From: Ampullimonas aquatilis
GTDB lineage: Bacteria; Pseudomonadota; Gammaproteobacteria; Burkholderiales; Burkholderiaceae_D
Direction of reading: 5' to 3'
Assembly: GCF_049675895.1 (NCBI RefSeq)
Contig: NZ_CP183834.1
Span: 2,232,001-2,296,000, forward strand
Length of the DNA stretch: 64,000 bases
Position numbers and translations under genes: made by a program. Numbering within the stretch: position 1 is the first letter of the stretch; each line of letters begins with the position of its first letter. The notes under the pieces were generated by a model that had not been told where the DNA came from, did not search any database, and saw nothing but the letters and a program-made list of their open reading frames with translations. Shown piece by piece: positions 34,655 to 42,559 of the stretch.

Positions 34655-34902
34655 TCCTGGTCTCCGTACGCCTGTTTAACTGTGGGCAGCAACTGCACTT
34701 GATTTACTTCACAGAATTCATCGAACGCCATCAACGGCAACATCAACTCCACCATCAGATCAGTCGAATCAATAGAAAATTCGAACTCAATCAAACCATT
34801 GTCTTTACGGGACAGGATGCGCACAAATCGACGCGTGATATCCACCAGTGGCATTGACTCTGCCTCTACGGATATTGATCGCTGATTTTGTGGGGTTGGC
34901 AT
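34651..34902 (-). CDS. dmpK: phenol hydroxylase assembly subunit (DmpK, P0)
   Basis: 83 residues, PF06099-type small subunit (DITRRFVRILSRKDNGLIEFEF). Required in the family for an active hydroxylase, probably at the assembly or iron-loading step, but not part of the turnover complex. First gene of the long leftward phenol operon. GGAGA lies eight bases before the ATG, and a sigma54 promoter about 35 bases upstream. Confidence 0.92.
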   Translation of the reverse strand: MPTPQNQRSISVEAESMPLVDITRRFVRILSRKDNGLIEFEFSIDSTDLMVELMLPLMAFDEFCEVNQVQLLPTVKQAYGDQE

Positions 34903-34935
34903 TGCGTGTCTCCAGCTTGTTTTTTCTTAAGACAT

Positions 34936-34951
34936 TGCATAGGACATGCCA
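34936..34951 (-). promoter_or_regulatory. sigma54 (-24/-12) promoter of the phenol operon
   Basis: On the minus strand: TGGCATGTCCTATGCA. GG (34949-34950) and GC (34937-34938) have the obligatory ten-base spacing, and the match to TGGCAC-N5-TTGCA is good. It lies just ahead of dmpK and opposite a gene for a sigma54 activator. Confidence 0.8.
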
Positions 34952-35072
34952 CATTATCAAAAATCTCGATTTTTTAAGGGTTTCCCCTAGTAAATTATTG
35001 AATATCACACATCAAAACCGGTATGATCATGTAAAACCAGATGAAATATCTCTGTTAAAAATCGGGTATCAC

Positions 35073-35119
35073 TTCATCAATTGATTAAAAACAATTAGAA
35101 TATTGACGAAATCGTTCAA
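35073..35119. promoter_or_regulatory. probable upstream activator sites for the DmpR/AphR-type protein
   Basis: TTCATCAATTGATTAA (35073-35088) matches 14 of 16 bases of the palindrome TTGATCAATTGATCAA that I recall for this activator family. A second, imperfect repeat with outer arms TTGACGA/TCGTTCAA lies at 35103-35119. The first is about 120 bases upstream of the -24 box, a normal enhancer distance. The remainder of the 312-base gap between dmpK and the regulator is AT-rich with nothing else recognised. Confidence 0.6.
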
Positions 35120-35214
35120 TAAAATAAAAACAGATCAGCCTTGGAGACTTCGTGCTTAAATTTTCATCAAATCCAATAATCTCGATAATTTATATTTTTG
35201 CAGTAAGGTAACTT

Positions 35215-36885
35215 ATGAAGCAATTACCTACTGATAATGATTTGCGACAGCTGGTTCACTTCTCGCCACAAGACGGCAAAATATGGCTTGCGGGTAATCG
35301 CATGGTGCTCATGCATGTGGCAGCCCTGGGTGCCATGCGCCGAGAGTTAATGCATACCATCGGCTTTGAACAAACCAAACGGATTTTTATAAGAGCGGGA
35401 CATACTGCTGGCAAACGTGATGCCGAACTGGCAAGACTGACCCGACCGCAAGCAGATATCGTGGACATGTTTGCGACCGGACCGCAATTGCATATGCTCG
35501 AAGGTGCTGTACAGGTAACTCCCCTGCGATTTGAGGCAGACCGGGCAACCGGACACTTTAGTGCCCAGCATCGCTGGGATCACTCGTGGGAAGTCGAAGC
35601 TCATGTCGCCGAATTTGGTCAACAAGAATCTCCTGTCTGCTGGATGCTGATTGGTTATGCATCGGGCTATAGCAGTGAGTTCATGGGTTGTCCCATCTTT
35701 TTTAAAGAACAGCAATGCACGGCATGTGGCCATGGCCATTGCCTGATTGAGGGTAGACCATTGGCAGATTGGCCTGATGCCAGCGAATTGATAGAAATTT
35801 ATAACCCGACATCAATGTTCGAATCCATGGAAGTTCTTGTTGACCAGGTTGAGCAGTTGCGTGCAACCATTGAGGCAAATCAAATGATCGCACCACCTGA
35901 AGGATTAATAGGTCGCTCCAAAGCTTTTCGAAGCGCCTTCGAATTATTGAAAAAAGCTGCTCAGACCAATGTCACCGTTTTACTCACCGGTGAAACAGGT
36001 GTGGGTAAAGAGCGATTTGCCAGGGCACTCCATACAATGAGTCGCCGTAGCGAGCAGCCATTCGTAGCAATTAATTGTGCCGCTTTACCACACGAGCTAA
36101 TCGAGTCTGAACTTTTTGGCGCAGAAAAAGGAGCATATACCAGTGCCAACACAACGCGTATTGGACGATTTGAACGAGCCAATAATGGCACGCTGTTTTT
36201 GGATGAGATTGGTGAGTTGCCAATGGCAGCCCAGGCAAAATTGCTCCGCGTTTTACAAGAAGGTGAAATCGAAAGGTTGGGCGGCACTCAGACACAAAAA
36301 ATTGATGTACGAGTTGTCACCGCGACTAATGTCGACTTGGAACAAGCTGTTGCAAACGGCACTTTCCGACGAGATCTCTATTATCGCCTCAATGTCTATC
36401 CAGTAAGAATTCCACCTTTACGTGAGCGCAATGAAGACATTTCCTTGCTTGCCACCCATCTTTTCAAACGGTTTTCAGCCGTGCATGGAAAACGACTTGC
36501 AGGATTAACCGATCGTGCTTTAAATGCACTGAACTCCCATGACTGGCCAGGTAATGTTAGAGAACTCGAAAATTTAATTGAGCGAGGTGTTATCCTTGCC
36601 AGCCCAGACATGTCGGTCGATATTCATGATCTATTCCCAAGCACACCGATCAACATGACGAGCGGTCTCAATACTGACGGTACGATTGGTAAGGCCCAGT
36701 CGCTAGATTGCAATAATTTACTCGAATTAATGTCAGCACATCATCTTAGTCTGGATAGCCTGGAAGAGGCCTTGATCCAAAGAGCTGTTGAACAGTCCGA
36801 TGGCAACATTTCCGCAGCAGCACGCATGCTGGGAATGAGCCGTCCACAATTAAGTTATCGACTAGGGCGTCGCTCTCCATCATGA
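35215..36885 (+). CDS. dmpR: DmpR/AphR-type sigma54-dependent phenol activator
   Basis: 556 residues: XylR-type sensor (about 10-120), V4R domain (about 135-195, with CTACGHGHC), AAA+ domain with Walker A GETGVGKE (about 258-265) and Walker B GTLFLDEIGEL, and a C-terminal helix-turn-helix (NISAAARMLGMSRPQLSYRL). It should sense phenol and drive the divergent phenol operon. The sigma54-contact loop reads GAYTSA: the second glycine of GAFTGA is Ser (codon AGT at 36142-36144, residue 310). The copy at 1938-3614 keeps GAYTGA. Its stop overlaps the start of a GntR gene. Confidence 0.93.
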   Translation: MKQLPTDNDLRQLVHFSPQDGKIWLAGNRMVLMHVAALGAMRRELMHTIGFEQTKRIFIRAGHTAGKRDAELARLTRPQADIVDMFATGPQLHMLEGAVQVTPLRFEADRATGHFSAQHRWDHSWEVEAHVAEFGQQESPVCWMLIGYASGYSSEFMGCPIFFKEQQCTACGHGHCLIEGRPLADWPDASELIEIYNPTSMFESMEVLVDQVEQLRATIEANQMIAPPEGLIGRSKAFRSAFELLKKAAQTNVTVLLTGETGVGKERFARALHTMSRRSEQPFVAINCAALPHELIESELFGAEKGAYTSANTTRIGRFERANNGTLFLDEIGELPMAAQAKLLRVLQEGEIERLGGTQTQKIDVRVVTATNVDLEQAVANGTFRRDLYYRLNVYPVRIPPLRERNEDISLLATHLFKRFSAVHGKRLAGLTDRALNALNSHDWPGNVRELENLIERGVILASPDMSVDIHDLFPSTPINMTSGLNTDGTIGKAQSLDCNNLLELMSAHHLSLDSLEEALIQRAVEQSDGNISAAARMLGMSRPQLSYRLGRRSPS

Positions 36886-37634
36886 ACATGCCACTTCTTT
36901 ATTCATCCACAGATGGCATGGCCAGCCGTACATTGGTTGAACGGGCGTATGCCGAGCTCCGACAACATATTGTGGAAGGGCTATTACCTCCCGATGAAAA
37001 ATTGCGCGTCGAACATCTCAAAGACAAGTATCAAGTTGGCGCTGGCACATTGCGTGAAGCCTTAACGCGCCTGGTAAGCGATTCTTTGGTGATTGCCGAA
37101 GGTCAGCGTGGATTCAGAGTTGCCCCCATGACACTGGCAGACTTAGAAGATATTACGCGGGTTCGGCTTCATGTCGAAATTGAAGCAGTAAGACTATCCA
37201 TACGACATGGTGATGCCGCCTGGAAAACTCGGCTTCGTCAGACCTTTGAAGCAATGCATATCATCTCCCATCCCATTTCACCCAATCAGCGCATGGACTA
37301 TGAAAAACTAAACAGAGCATTTCATGAAGTCTTGACGTCAGGTTATCCCTCGCCTCGAACACAGCAGATTCTCAGTCAACTGTCTCGTCATGGTGAACGA
37401 TATCGTCGCTATACAATTAGCCTGCAAACTATCGAAAGAAATATTCACCAAGAACATACAGATATCTATGAGGCTGCCATCAAGGGTAATGAAACACGCG
37501 CGGCCCTTGCCCTGGAAACGCATATTGTCAGTACTGTCGATTTGATTAGAAATGCAGTCAATTCAGGAAAAAATGTCTTTGCAAAATCCCCGGTTATTTA
37601 TAATGATGAATCACCAATTCGGGCGGCAGTTTGA
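36882..37634 (+). CDS. GntR-family (FCD) regulator, AphS-like
   Basis: 250 residues. N-terminal winged helix-turn-helix (LVERAYAELRQHIVEGLLPPDEKLRVEHLKDKY, GAGTLREALTRLVSD) and a C-terminal FCD effector domain with candidate metal/ligand His residues (NRAFHEVLTSG and LETHI). The ATG overlaps the activator stop (ATGA), so both are made from one message. In Comamonas phenol clusters a GntR repressor, AphS, keeps phenol genes silent; by position and type this is its likely counterpart, but the assignment is inference. Confidence 0.88.
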   Translation: MNMPLLYSSTDGMASRTLVERAYAELRQHIVEGLLPPDEKLRVEHLKDKYQVGAGTLREALTRLVSDSLVIAEGQRGFRVAPMTLADLEDITRVRLHVEIEAVRLSIRHGDAAWKTRLRQTFEAMHIISHPISPNQRMDYEKLNRAFHEVLTSGYPSPRTQQILSQLSRHGERYRRYTISLQTIERNIHQEHTDIYEAAIKGNETRAALALETHIVSTVDLIRNAVNSGKNVFAKSPVIYNDESPIRAAV

Positions 37635-37704
37635 CGTGTGAGCAACACGTCATAGTCATCAATTGCAAACATGAAACAGTTTAACTGCCGCATCCAAACT
37701 GTTT
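37632..37704. terminator. two inverted repeats after the GntR gene
   Basis: TGACGTGT (37632-37639) pairs with ACACGTCA (37645-37652), the first arm covering the stop codon. AAACAGTTT (37674-37682) pairs with AAACTGTTT (37696-37704). Both stems are perfect; neither has a good T-run. Probable transcript end, possibly in both directions. Confidence 0.45.
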
Positions 37705-37996
37705 ACAGTTGAGCACAATTGACTGTCCTGGCATGACTTTCTTCTGCGCTATTCGCATTCGCGATCACACTGATTTCAAATAGCGCAGATGGTGCCTGAT
37801 CGATAGAGCGAACTGTTCCAAAAGTACTGGCATTATCAAATTCAATGACAGAATGCATAGAACCCTTCGAACCATCCCGAGATGCACCACAACACCAGCC
37901 AAGCAGCCTAGGAAGGAAATTGAAGATAATGACTGGAATGATCAGAAAGAAACACCAGAATATTTCAGAAAGCCTACCCTTGATTGAATGTAGCAT
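37703..37996 (-). CDS. hypothetical small protein with one membrane segment
   Basis: 97 codons in the 569-base gap between the GntR gene and the response regulator. The ATG at 37994-37996 has GGGGA eight bases upstream. Near the N-terminus is a strong hydrophobic run (IFWCFFLIIPVIIFNFLP) followed by LLGWCCGA; the rest is polar and unremarkable. No family recognised. The frame may be accidental. The remaining part of the gap (37997-38203) is AT-rich with no feature I can name. Confidence 0.35.
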   Translation of the reverse strand: MLHSIKGRLSEIFWCFFLIIPVIIFNFLPRLLGWCCGASRDGSKGSMHSVIEFDNASTFGTVRSIDQAPSALFEISVIANANSAEESHARTVNCAQL

Positions 37997-38203
37997 CACC
38001 GTATTCCCCAATATAGTTTTACTTTTATAGGGCTATCTTAACTGGCTTTTTTTCAATTCAGTATCAGGTAAATACTACTATTTGCAAGGTTTGCCAAAAT
38101 AGCACTATGGGCTATTAATCGATAAGATTATTGAATGCATCAGCAAACAGGGACTCAATAAGGGTAAGTATCCCGGTCTGCCACCAACCAAAATAAATTC
38201 CGG

Positions 38204-38845
38204 TTACAAATCAATCAGACCATGCCTAATTGCAATCAATGACAACTCGGCCTGATTGGATACGGAAAGTTTTTGCTTCACATTATAAAGATGCGTACCG
38301 GCAGTACGCGGCGAGATATTCAAAGCGGTGGCAATCTGATTAACTGATTGCCCCTTAGCAAGCTGAATGAAAACTTCAAATTCTCGTTCGGACAGAATTT
38401 CCATCGGATTGGTACCACCATCAAACTCTTGCAGCGCCATTCGTTGCGACAAGCGTGGATCCAGATACATGCGCCCTGCGGCAACACTACGAATTGCCAA
38501 TATCAAATCATCAGGAGCACTACGCTTGGACAAATAACCCAGTGCGCCAGCTTTCAGCATGAAGCGAACATAACTGGGATCCTCGTGAGAAGACAAACCA
38601 AGTACACGGACATTTTTATCTCGCGCAATAATTCGGCGAGTGGCCTCAACTCCGGTCGTACCACCCAATGACACATCCATCACAACCACGTCGGGCTTGC
38701 AATTTGGAATTTCTTGATAAGCTGCCTCAGCTGATTCAGCCTCGGCGACAACCCTGATATCCGGCGTGGCTTCGAGTAACATCCGGAAACCAAAACGTAC
38801 CACCATATGGTCATCTACCAGCATGACTGAAATTTGCTCACTCAT
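38204..38845 (-). CDS. NarL/LuxR-type response regulator
   Basis: 213 residues: receiver domain with acidic pocket Asp11-Asp12, phosphoacceptor Asp57 (VVMDVSLGG) and Lys in YLSKRSAP; C-terminal LuxR helix-turn-helix (ILSEREFEVFIQLAKGQSVNQIATALNISPRTAGTHL). Its start overlaps the kinase stop (ATGA), so the pair is co-translated. It is read away from pqqABCDE. In pseudomonads, LuxR-type regulators of this kind (AgmR/ErbR) switch on pqq and PQQ-dependent alcohol oxidation, so control of pqq is plausible but unproven. Confidence 0.92.
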   Translation of the reverse strand: MSEQISVMLVDDHMVVRFGFRMLLEATPDIRVVAEAESAEAAYQEIPNCKPDVVVMDVSLGGTTGVEATRRIIARDKNVRVLGLSSHEDPSYVRFMLKAGALGYLSKRSAPDDLILAIRSVAAGRMYLDPRLSQRMALQEFDGGTNPMEILSEREFEVFIQLAKGQSVNQIATALNISPRTAGTHLYNVKQKLSVSNQAELSLIAIRHGLIDL

Positions 38846-40287
38846 ACAGCAACCTTTCTGACAGGGATCGTCACGTCGACTTCCATACCATCCTCATCAC
38901 CTTGCCGAAACACAATATGACCACCCAATAGTTCCGCTCTTTCCTGCATGCCGCGCACCCCAAAATGGCCCGGCTGAATCAGTGTATCAGGGATGCCAAC
39001 ACCATTGTCCGTGATAGTAAGACGCAAATCATCTGCCTGCATGCGCAAAAATAAACTAACCCGATTAGCCTTGGCATGACGAATGACATTGGTCAACGAT
39101 TCTTGAATAATTCGATAAACAGATAACTCCAATGCTTCTGGCAAGGCAGGCATGAGTGGATCAATCTGCATAACTATACTGAGCGCTGGTTCAGCCAACT
39201 GGATTTCACTGACCAGATCTCGCACCGCATCATTGAGCCCCATTTCCTCAAGCTGAATTGGTCGTAACCGTGGAATCATACGATGCAGTGCATCTACGGT
39301 GGCGGTGGCAGCATCAAACAGCATTTTGCTTGAATACTCAACAGCACTGCCTTTAAGCGCTGGACTATCACTCATTGATTTAGCGATACTACAAATGCCT
39401 GTAAGAGACTGACCAAGCTCATCATGCAGTTCACGTGCTAATGAAGCGCGCTCCTCTTCAATTCGTTGAGTCAGAAGCGCACTGAATTCCCGTTGAGCAT
39501 CAAGTCGCGCCTGTGCTTCGGCACTGGCATGGCGAGCTTGAATATTTTCTTCTACCGCTTGTGCCATCTGGTTAAAAGTACGCCCCATTTCATCTGCTTC
39601 TTTACCTGCTAAAACCGGTAATCGAACCTGATGGTTACCACGCTCAAAATCACGCAAGGCATTCAAAATTTGAACAAAAGGCGTAAGCCATCGACCAACA
39701 ATAAAAAAGATCAATAAATCGGCCAATAGTAAGGTTGCAGCTTCCACCAAAAAAATTTGACGCAAGTCATCCCAAGCATCCAGTATGGCGCGCGAAGGAT
39801 CGGGGGTAATAATCAAGCGACCATTCTTAAGCATGATGGTGGTAGGCTTGAGTACCGGGGTCAGCATTGCAGCATACCATTCGGGTGCATTATTGCCGGC
39901 CTTGTAGGTGGATGGCGATGATGCATAAAGAATATTGCCCGCATAATCCACCAATACAATGTCATTAGCGCGAATTCTGCCAGTCTCGCGTAAAAAGCCC
40001 GCTAATTGCTCCAAACCACCCATTGAATAAAGCCAGCTGATTCGGCCCAGCAAATGATCAGCAATCCGATTGGTTGACTCAATTTCTTCGCGCACACTGG
40101 TACGAGCCACCATGATTTCCATCATGACCAACAAGCCCAATACCAAAACGCTGACCACGGCAAAAATCAGATTAATTTTGCTTCGCAGACTCATTGCCTT
40201 TACCGGCAATGGTTGCGGCGCAACATCATCTTGCTGAAGATCTGATGTTTTGGCGAGATTGTTTTCCTGCAACAAGTTTGTCACCAC
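38842..40287 (-). CDS. HisKA_3-type sensor histidine kinase
   Basis: Up to 481 residues: a membrane helix (INLIFAVVSVLVLGLLVMMEI), an extracytoplasmic sensor of about 110 residues, a second helix (ATLLLADLLIFFIVG), HAMP, the H-box with phospho-His (ARELHDELGQSLTGI) and an ATPase domain (IQESLTNVIRHA, DNGVGIP, HFGVRGMQERAELLGG). The annotated start is a GTG without a clear ribosome site; the ATG at 40192-40194 (MSLRSKIN), preceded by AAAGG, would shorten it by 31 residues and may be the real start. Partner of the adjacent response regulator. The signal is unknown. Confidence 0.9.
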   Translation of the reverse strand: MVTNLLQENNLAKTSDLQQDDVAPQPLPVKAMSLRSKINLIFAVVSVLVLGLLVMMEIMVARTSVREEIESTNRIADHLLGRISWLYSMGGLEQLAGFLRETGRIRANDIVLVDYAGNILYASSPSTYKAGNNAPEWYAAMLTPVLKPTTIMLKNGRLIITPDPSRAILDAWDDLRQIFLVEAATLLLADLLIFFIVGRWLTPFVQILNALRDFERGNHQVRLPVLAGKEADEMGRTFNQMAQAVEENIQARHASAEAQARLDAQREFSALLTQRIEEERASLARELHDELGQSLTGICSIAKSMSDSPALKGSAVEYSSKMLFDAATATVDALHRMIPRLRPIQLEEMGLNDAVRDLVSEIQLAEPALSIVMQIDPLMPALPEALELSVYRIIQESLTNVIRHAKANRVSLFLRMQADDLRLTITDNGVGIPDTLIQPGHFGVRGMQERAELLGGHIVFRQGDEDGMEVDVTIPVRKVAV

Positions 40288-40387
40288 TTAGCCAATCAAT
40301 AGGTAAATAAGCTGGTTTGTCATTTTAATTTCTCAAGTGGGAAGTTGCTGGGACAGAATAAAGAATTCGCATTCTAATGTTGGCAAC

Positions 40388-40418
40388 CATGATTGTCTTA
40401 ACTTTCATGAAAATCATG
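40388..40418. repeat. inverted repeat in the pqq promoter region
   Basis: CATGATT (40388-40394) and AATCATG (40412-40418) lie in the 260-base gap between the kinase gene and pqqA. Possible operator for the divergent response regulator; no consensus known to me fits it. Confidence 0.35.
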
Positions 40419-40547
40419 AGTGCTTGATGTGGGAATTACACAAGCCAAATTCACTGCCAATCAGCACAATACACCCAGATCAGTTAAATCGTTGGCTGTT
40501 CTAAATACAACTTAAAACAACGAGACATTTTTTAAAGGAAAATCATC

Positions 40548-40622
40548 ATGACTTGGGAAACTCCACAAGCTACAAACCTGCGTTTTGGTTTCGAAATCAC
40601 AATGTACATCGCTAATCGTTGA
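40548..40622 (+). CDS. pqqA: PqqA, peptide precursor of PQQ
   Basis: A 24-residue peptide, MTWETPQATNLRFGFEITMY followed by IANR. Glu16 and Tyr20 are the residues that are cross-linked and become the PQQ backbone. AAAGGAAA lies eight bases before the ATG. It is too short for most gene finders but is certain from sequence and from position directly ahead of pqqB. A hairpin follows it. Confidence 0.97.
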   Translation: MTWETPQATNLRFGFEITMYIANR

Positions 40623-40632
40623 TTTGCGATTT

Positions 40633-40660
40633 AACAGCCGCGACTTCGGTTTCGGCTGTT
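40633..40660 (+). terminator. hairpin between pqqA and pqqB (attenuator)
   Basis: Perfect stem AACAGCCG (40633-40640) with CGGCTGTT (40653-40660), twelve-base loop, eleven bases after the pqqA stop. Such a stem fits partial termination or RNA protection, giving more pqqA than pqqB-E message. Confidence 0.7.
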
Positions 40661-40675
40661 TGATGGAGACACAAT

Positions 40676-41590
40676 TTGAAAATAAGAATCCTCGGCTCAG
40701 CCGCAGGCGGTGGTTTCCCGCAATGGAACTGTAATTGTTTCAATTGCCAGGGTGTACGTAATAACACGATTCAGGCCACACCACGCACACAATCCTCCAT
40801 TGCCGTCAGTGAGAATGGTAGTGACTGGGTATTAATCAATGCCTCTCCAGACATTCTGACTCAGCTCCGCGCCAACCCTGACTTGCAACCTGCGCGTGCA
40901 ATCCGCGATAGTGGGATTACCGCCGTATTGCTGATGGATGCGCAAATTGACCACGTTACTGGTTTGTTAATGCTGCGTGAGCGCTCAACACCGCTACCAC
41001 TTTACGCCACCGAACAAGTCTTTGGCGATTTATCCACCGGACTGCCTATCACCAACGTGCTATCACATTATTGCAGCGTGGCACGCAATACGATTCAGCC
41101 TGATGGCAAGCCCTTTACTATTGCGCCCCTTGAACAGACGAGTTTTTGTCCAGTAACGCTTTTGAGTAAAGCCCCACCCTATTCGCCACATCGCCATGAT
41201 CCCCATGCCGGGGACAACATCGGTCTGAAAATTATCAACCAGACCAATGGCAAAAGCATTTTTTATGCACCAGGACTTGGGGTTTTGACACCCGAGGTCG
41301 CCGAAGTGATGAGTAGTTCCGATGTACTGCTGGTGGATGGTACCTTGTGGACCGAAGATGAAATGATCACGATGGGCCTGTCAAAAAAGACCTCTTCCGA
41401 AATGGGCCATTTGGCACAATCGGGCCCAGGTGGCATGATTGAAGTACTCGACAAAATGCCAGCTACCCGCAAGATACTGATTCATATCAACAACAGCAAC
41501 CCGATCCTGCGCGACGACTCAGCGCAACGTGCCATGTTGACAAAACATGGTATTGAGGTGGCAATCGATGGAATGGAAATCATATTGTGA
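40676..41590 (+). CDS. pqqB: PqqB, metallo-beta-lactamase-fold protein
   Basis: 304 residues. Start MKIRILGSAAGGGFPQWNCNC is the PqqB signature, with a further Cys in CFNCQG. The start codon is TTG with GGAG seven bases upstream. PqqB has been shown to hydroxylate the cross-linked Glu-Tyr intermediate of PQQ biosynthesis. The metal-binding motif (MDAQIDHVTGL) is of the atypical PqqB form. The stop overlaps the pqqC start (GTGA). Confidence 0.96.
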   Translation: MKIRILGSAAGGGFPQWNCNCFNCQGVRNNTIQATPRTQSSIAVSENGSDWVLINASPDILTQLRANPDLQPARAIRDSGITAVLLMDAQIDHVTGLLMLRERSTPLPLYATEQVFGDLSTGLPITNVLSHYCSVARNTIQPDGKPFTIAPLEQTSFCPVTLLSKAPPYSPHRHDPHAGDNIGLKIINQTNGKSIFYAPGLGVLTPEVAEVMSSSDVLLVDGTLWTEDEMITMGLSKKTSSEMGHLAQSGPGGMIEVLDKMPATRKILIHINNSNPILRDDSAQRAMLTKHGIEVAIDGMEIIL

Positions 41591-42297
41591 CAACAAACGA
41601 CACACCATGGAGCCGCACCGAATTTGAAGCGCAATTGCGTGACAAGGGCAAGAGCTACCATATTCATCATCCTTTCAATATCAAGTTGAATACGGGCAAA
41701 TGCTCACCCGATCAGATTCGTGGGTGGGTGGCCAATCGCTTTTATTACCAAAGCATCATTCCCATTAAAGATGCTGCCATCATGGCCAATTGCGATGATC
41801 GCGACACGCGCCGTAAATGGATCTCTCGTATACTCGATCATGACGGTTATGATGATTATCAAGGTCATGCATCTGGTGGTATTGAAAGCTGGACCTTACT
41901 GGGTGAGGCAACAGGTATTGCGCGCGAAGAACTCTGGTCCTTGCGCAATGTTGTTCCTGGCGTTCGGTTTGCCTGTGATGCCTACGTCAATTTTGCGCGC
42001 CGCGCTCCCTGGCAAGAAGCAGTTTGTTCATCACTCACCGAGATGTTTGCACCGCAAATCCATAAAGACCGTTTGGCGACCTGGCCTGAACACTATCCCT
42101 GGATCAAGTCTGAAGGTCTGACCTATTTCCGCAGCCGTGTGCCCTTGGCGCAGCGTGATGTGGAACATGGTCTGGCTGTCACACTGGATTACTTTACGAC
42201 ACGCAAACAGCAAGAACACGCATTGGAAATCTTGCAGTTCAAGCTCGACATTCTCTGGTCCATGCTGGATGCCATTGAAAGGGCTTACCCGGAATGA
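41587..42297 (+). CDS. pqqC: PqqC, PQQ synthase (final oxidation)
   Basis: 236 residues, TenA-like fold. It performs the last ring closure and eight-electron oxidation to PQQ without a cofactor. Characteristic stretches: NRFYYQSIIPIKDAAI, RILDHDG, WSLRNVVPGVRFACDAYVNF. The start is GTG, overlapping the pqqB stop. The stop overlaps the pqqD start. Confidence 0.97.
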   Translation: MTTNDTPWSRTEFEAQLRDKGKSYHIHHPFNIKLNTGKCSPDQIRGWVANRFYYQSIIPIKDAAIMANCDDRDTRRKWISRILDHDGYDDYQGHASGGIESWTLLGEATGIAREELWSLRNVVPGVRFACDAYVNFARRAPWQEAVCSSLTEMFAPQIHKDRLATWPEHYPWIKSEGLTYFRSRVPLAQRDVEHGLAVTLDYFTTRKQQEHALEILQFKLDILWSMLDAIERAYPE

Positions 42298-42557
42298 GTG
42301 GATTGCCTGACAAACCAAAACTGAATCGACACTTCCGCATGCAATGGGAAGAAACACAGCAAAATCATGTGTTGCTTTATCCCGAAGGCATGATTCGCCT
42401 CAATAGCAGCGCTGGCGAAATTCTTAAATGCTGCGATGGCACACAAACGATTGATGAGATTGTGACAACGCTGGAAACCAAATTCAATACCACTGGCTTA
42501 CGCAAAGATATTGAAGCCATGCTAACGCATGCCTTTCAAGAAAACTGGATCGTCTGA
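42294..42557 (+). CDS. pqqD: PqqD, peptide chaperone (RiPP recognition element)
   Basis: 87 residues. It binds the PqqA peptide and presents it to PqqE. Motifs LLYPEGMIRLNSSAGEILKCCDG and the helical C-terminal half are typical. ATGA overlap with pqqC; two bases separate it from pqqE. Confidence 0.95.
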   Translation: MSGLPDKPKLNRHFRMQWEETQQNHVLLYPEGMIRLNSSAGEILKCCDGTQTIDEIVTTLETKFNTTGLRKDIEAMLTHAFQENWIV

Positions 42558-42559
42558 TC

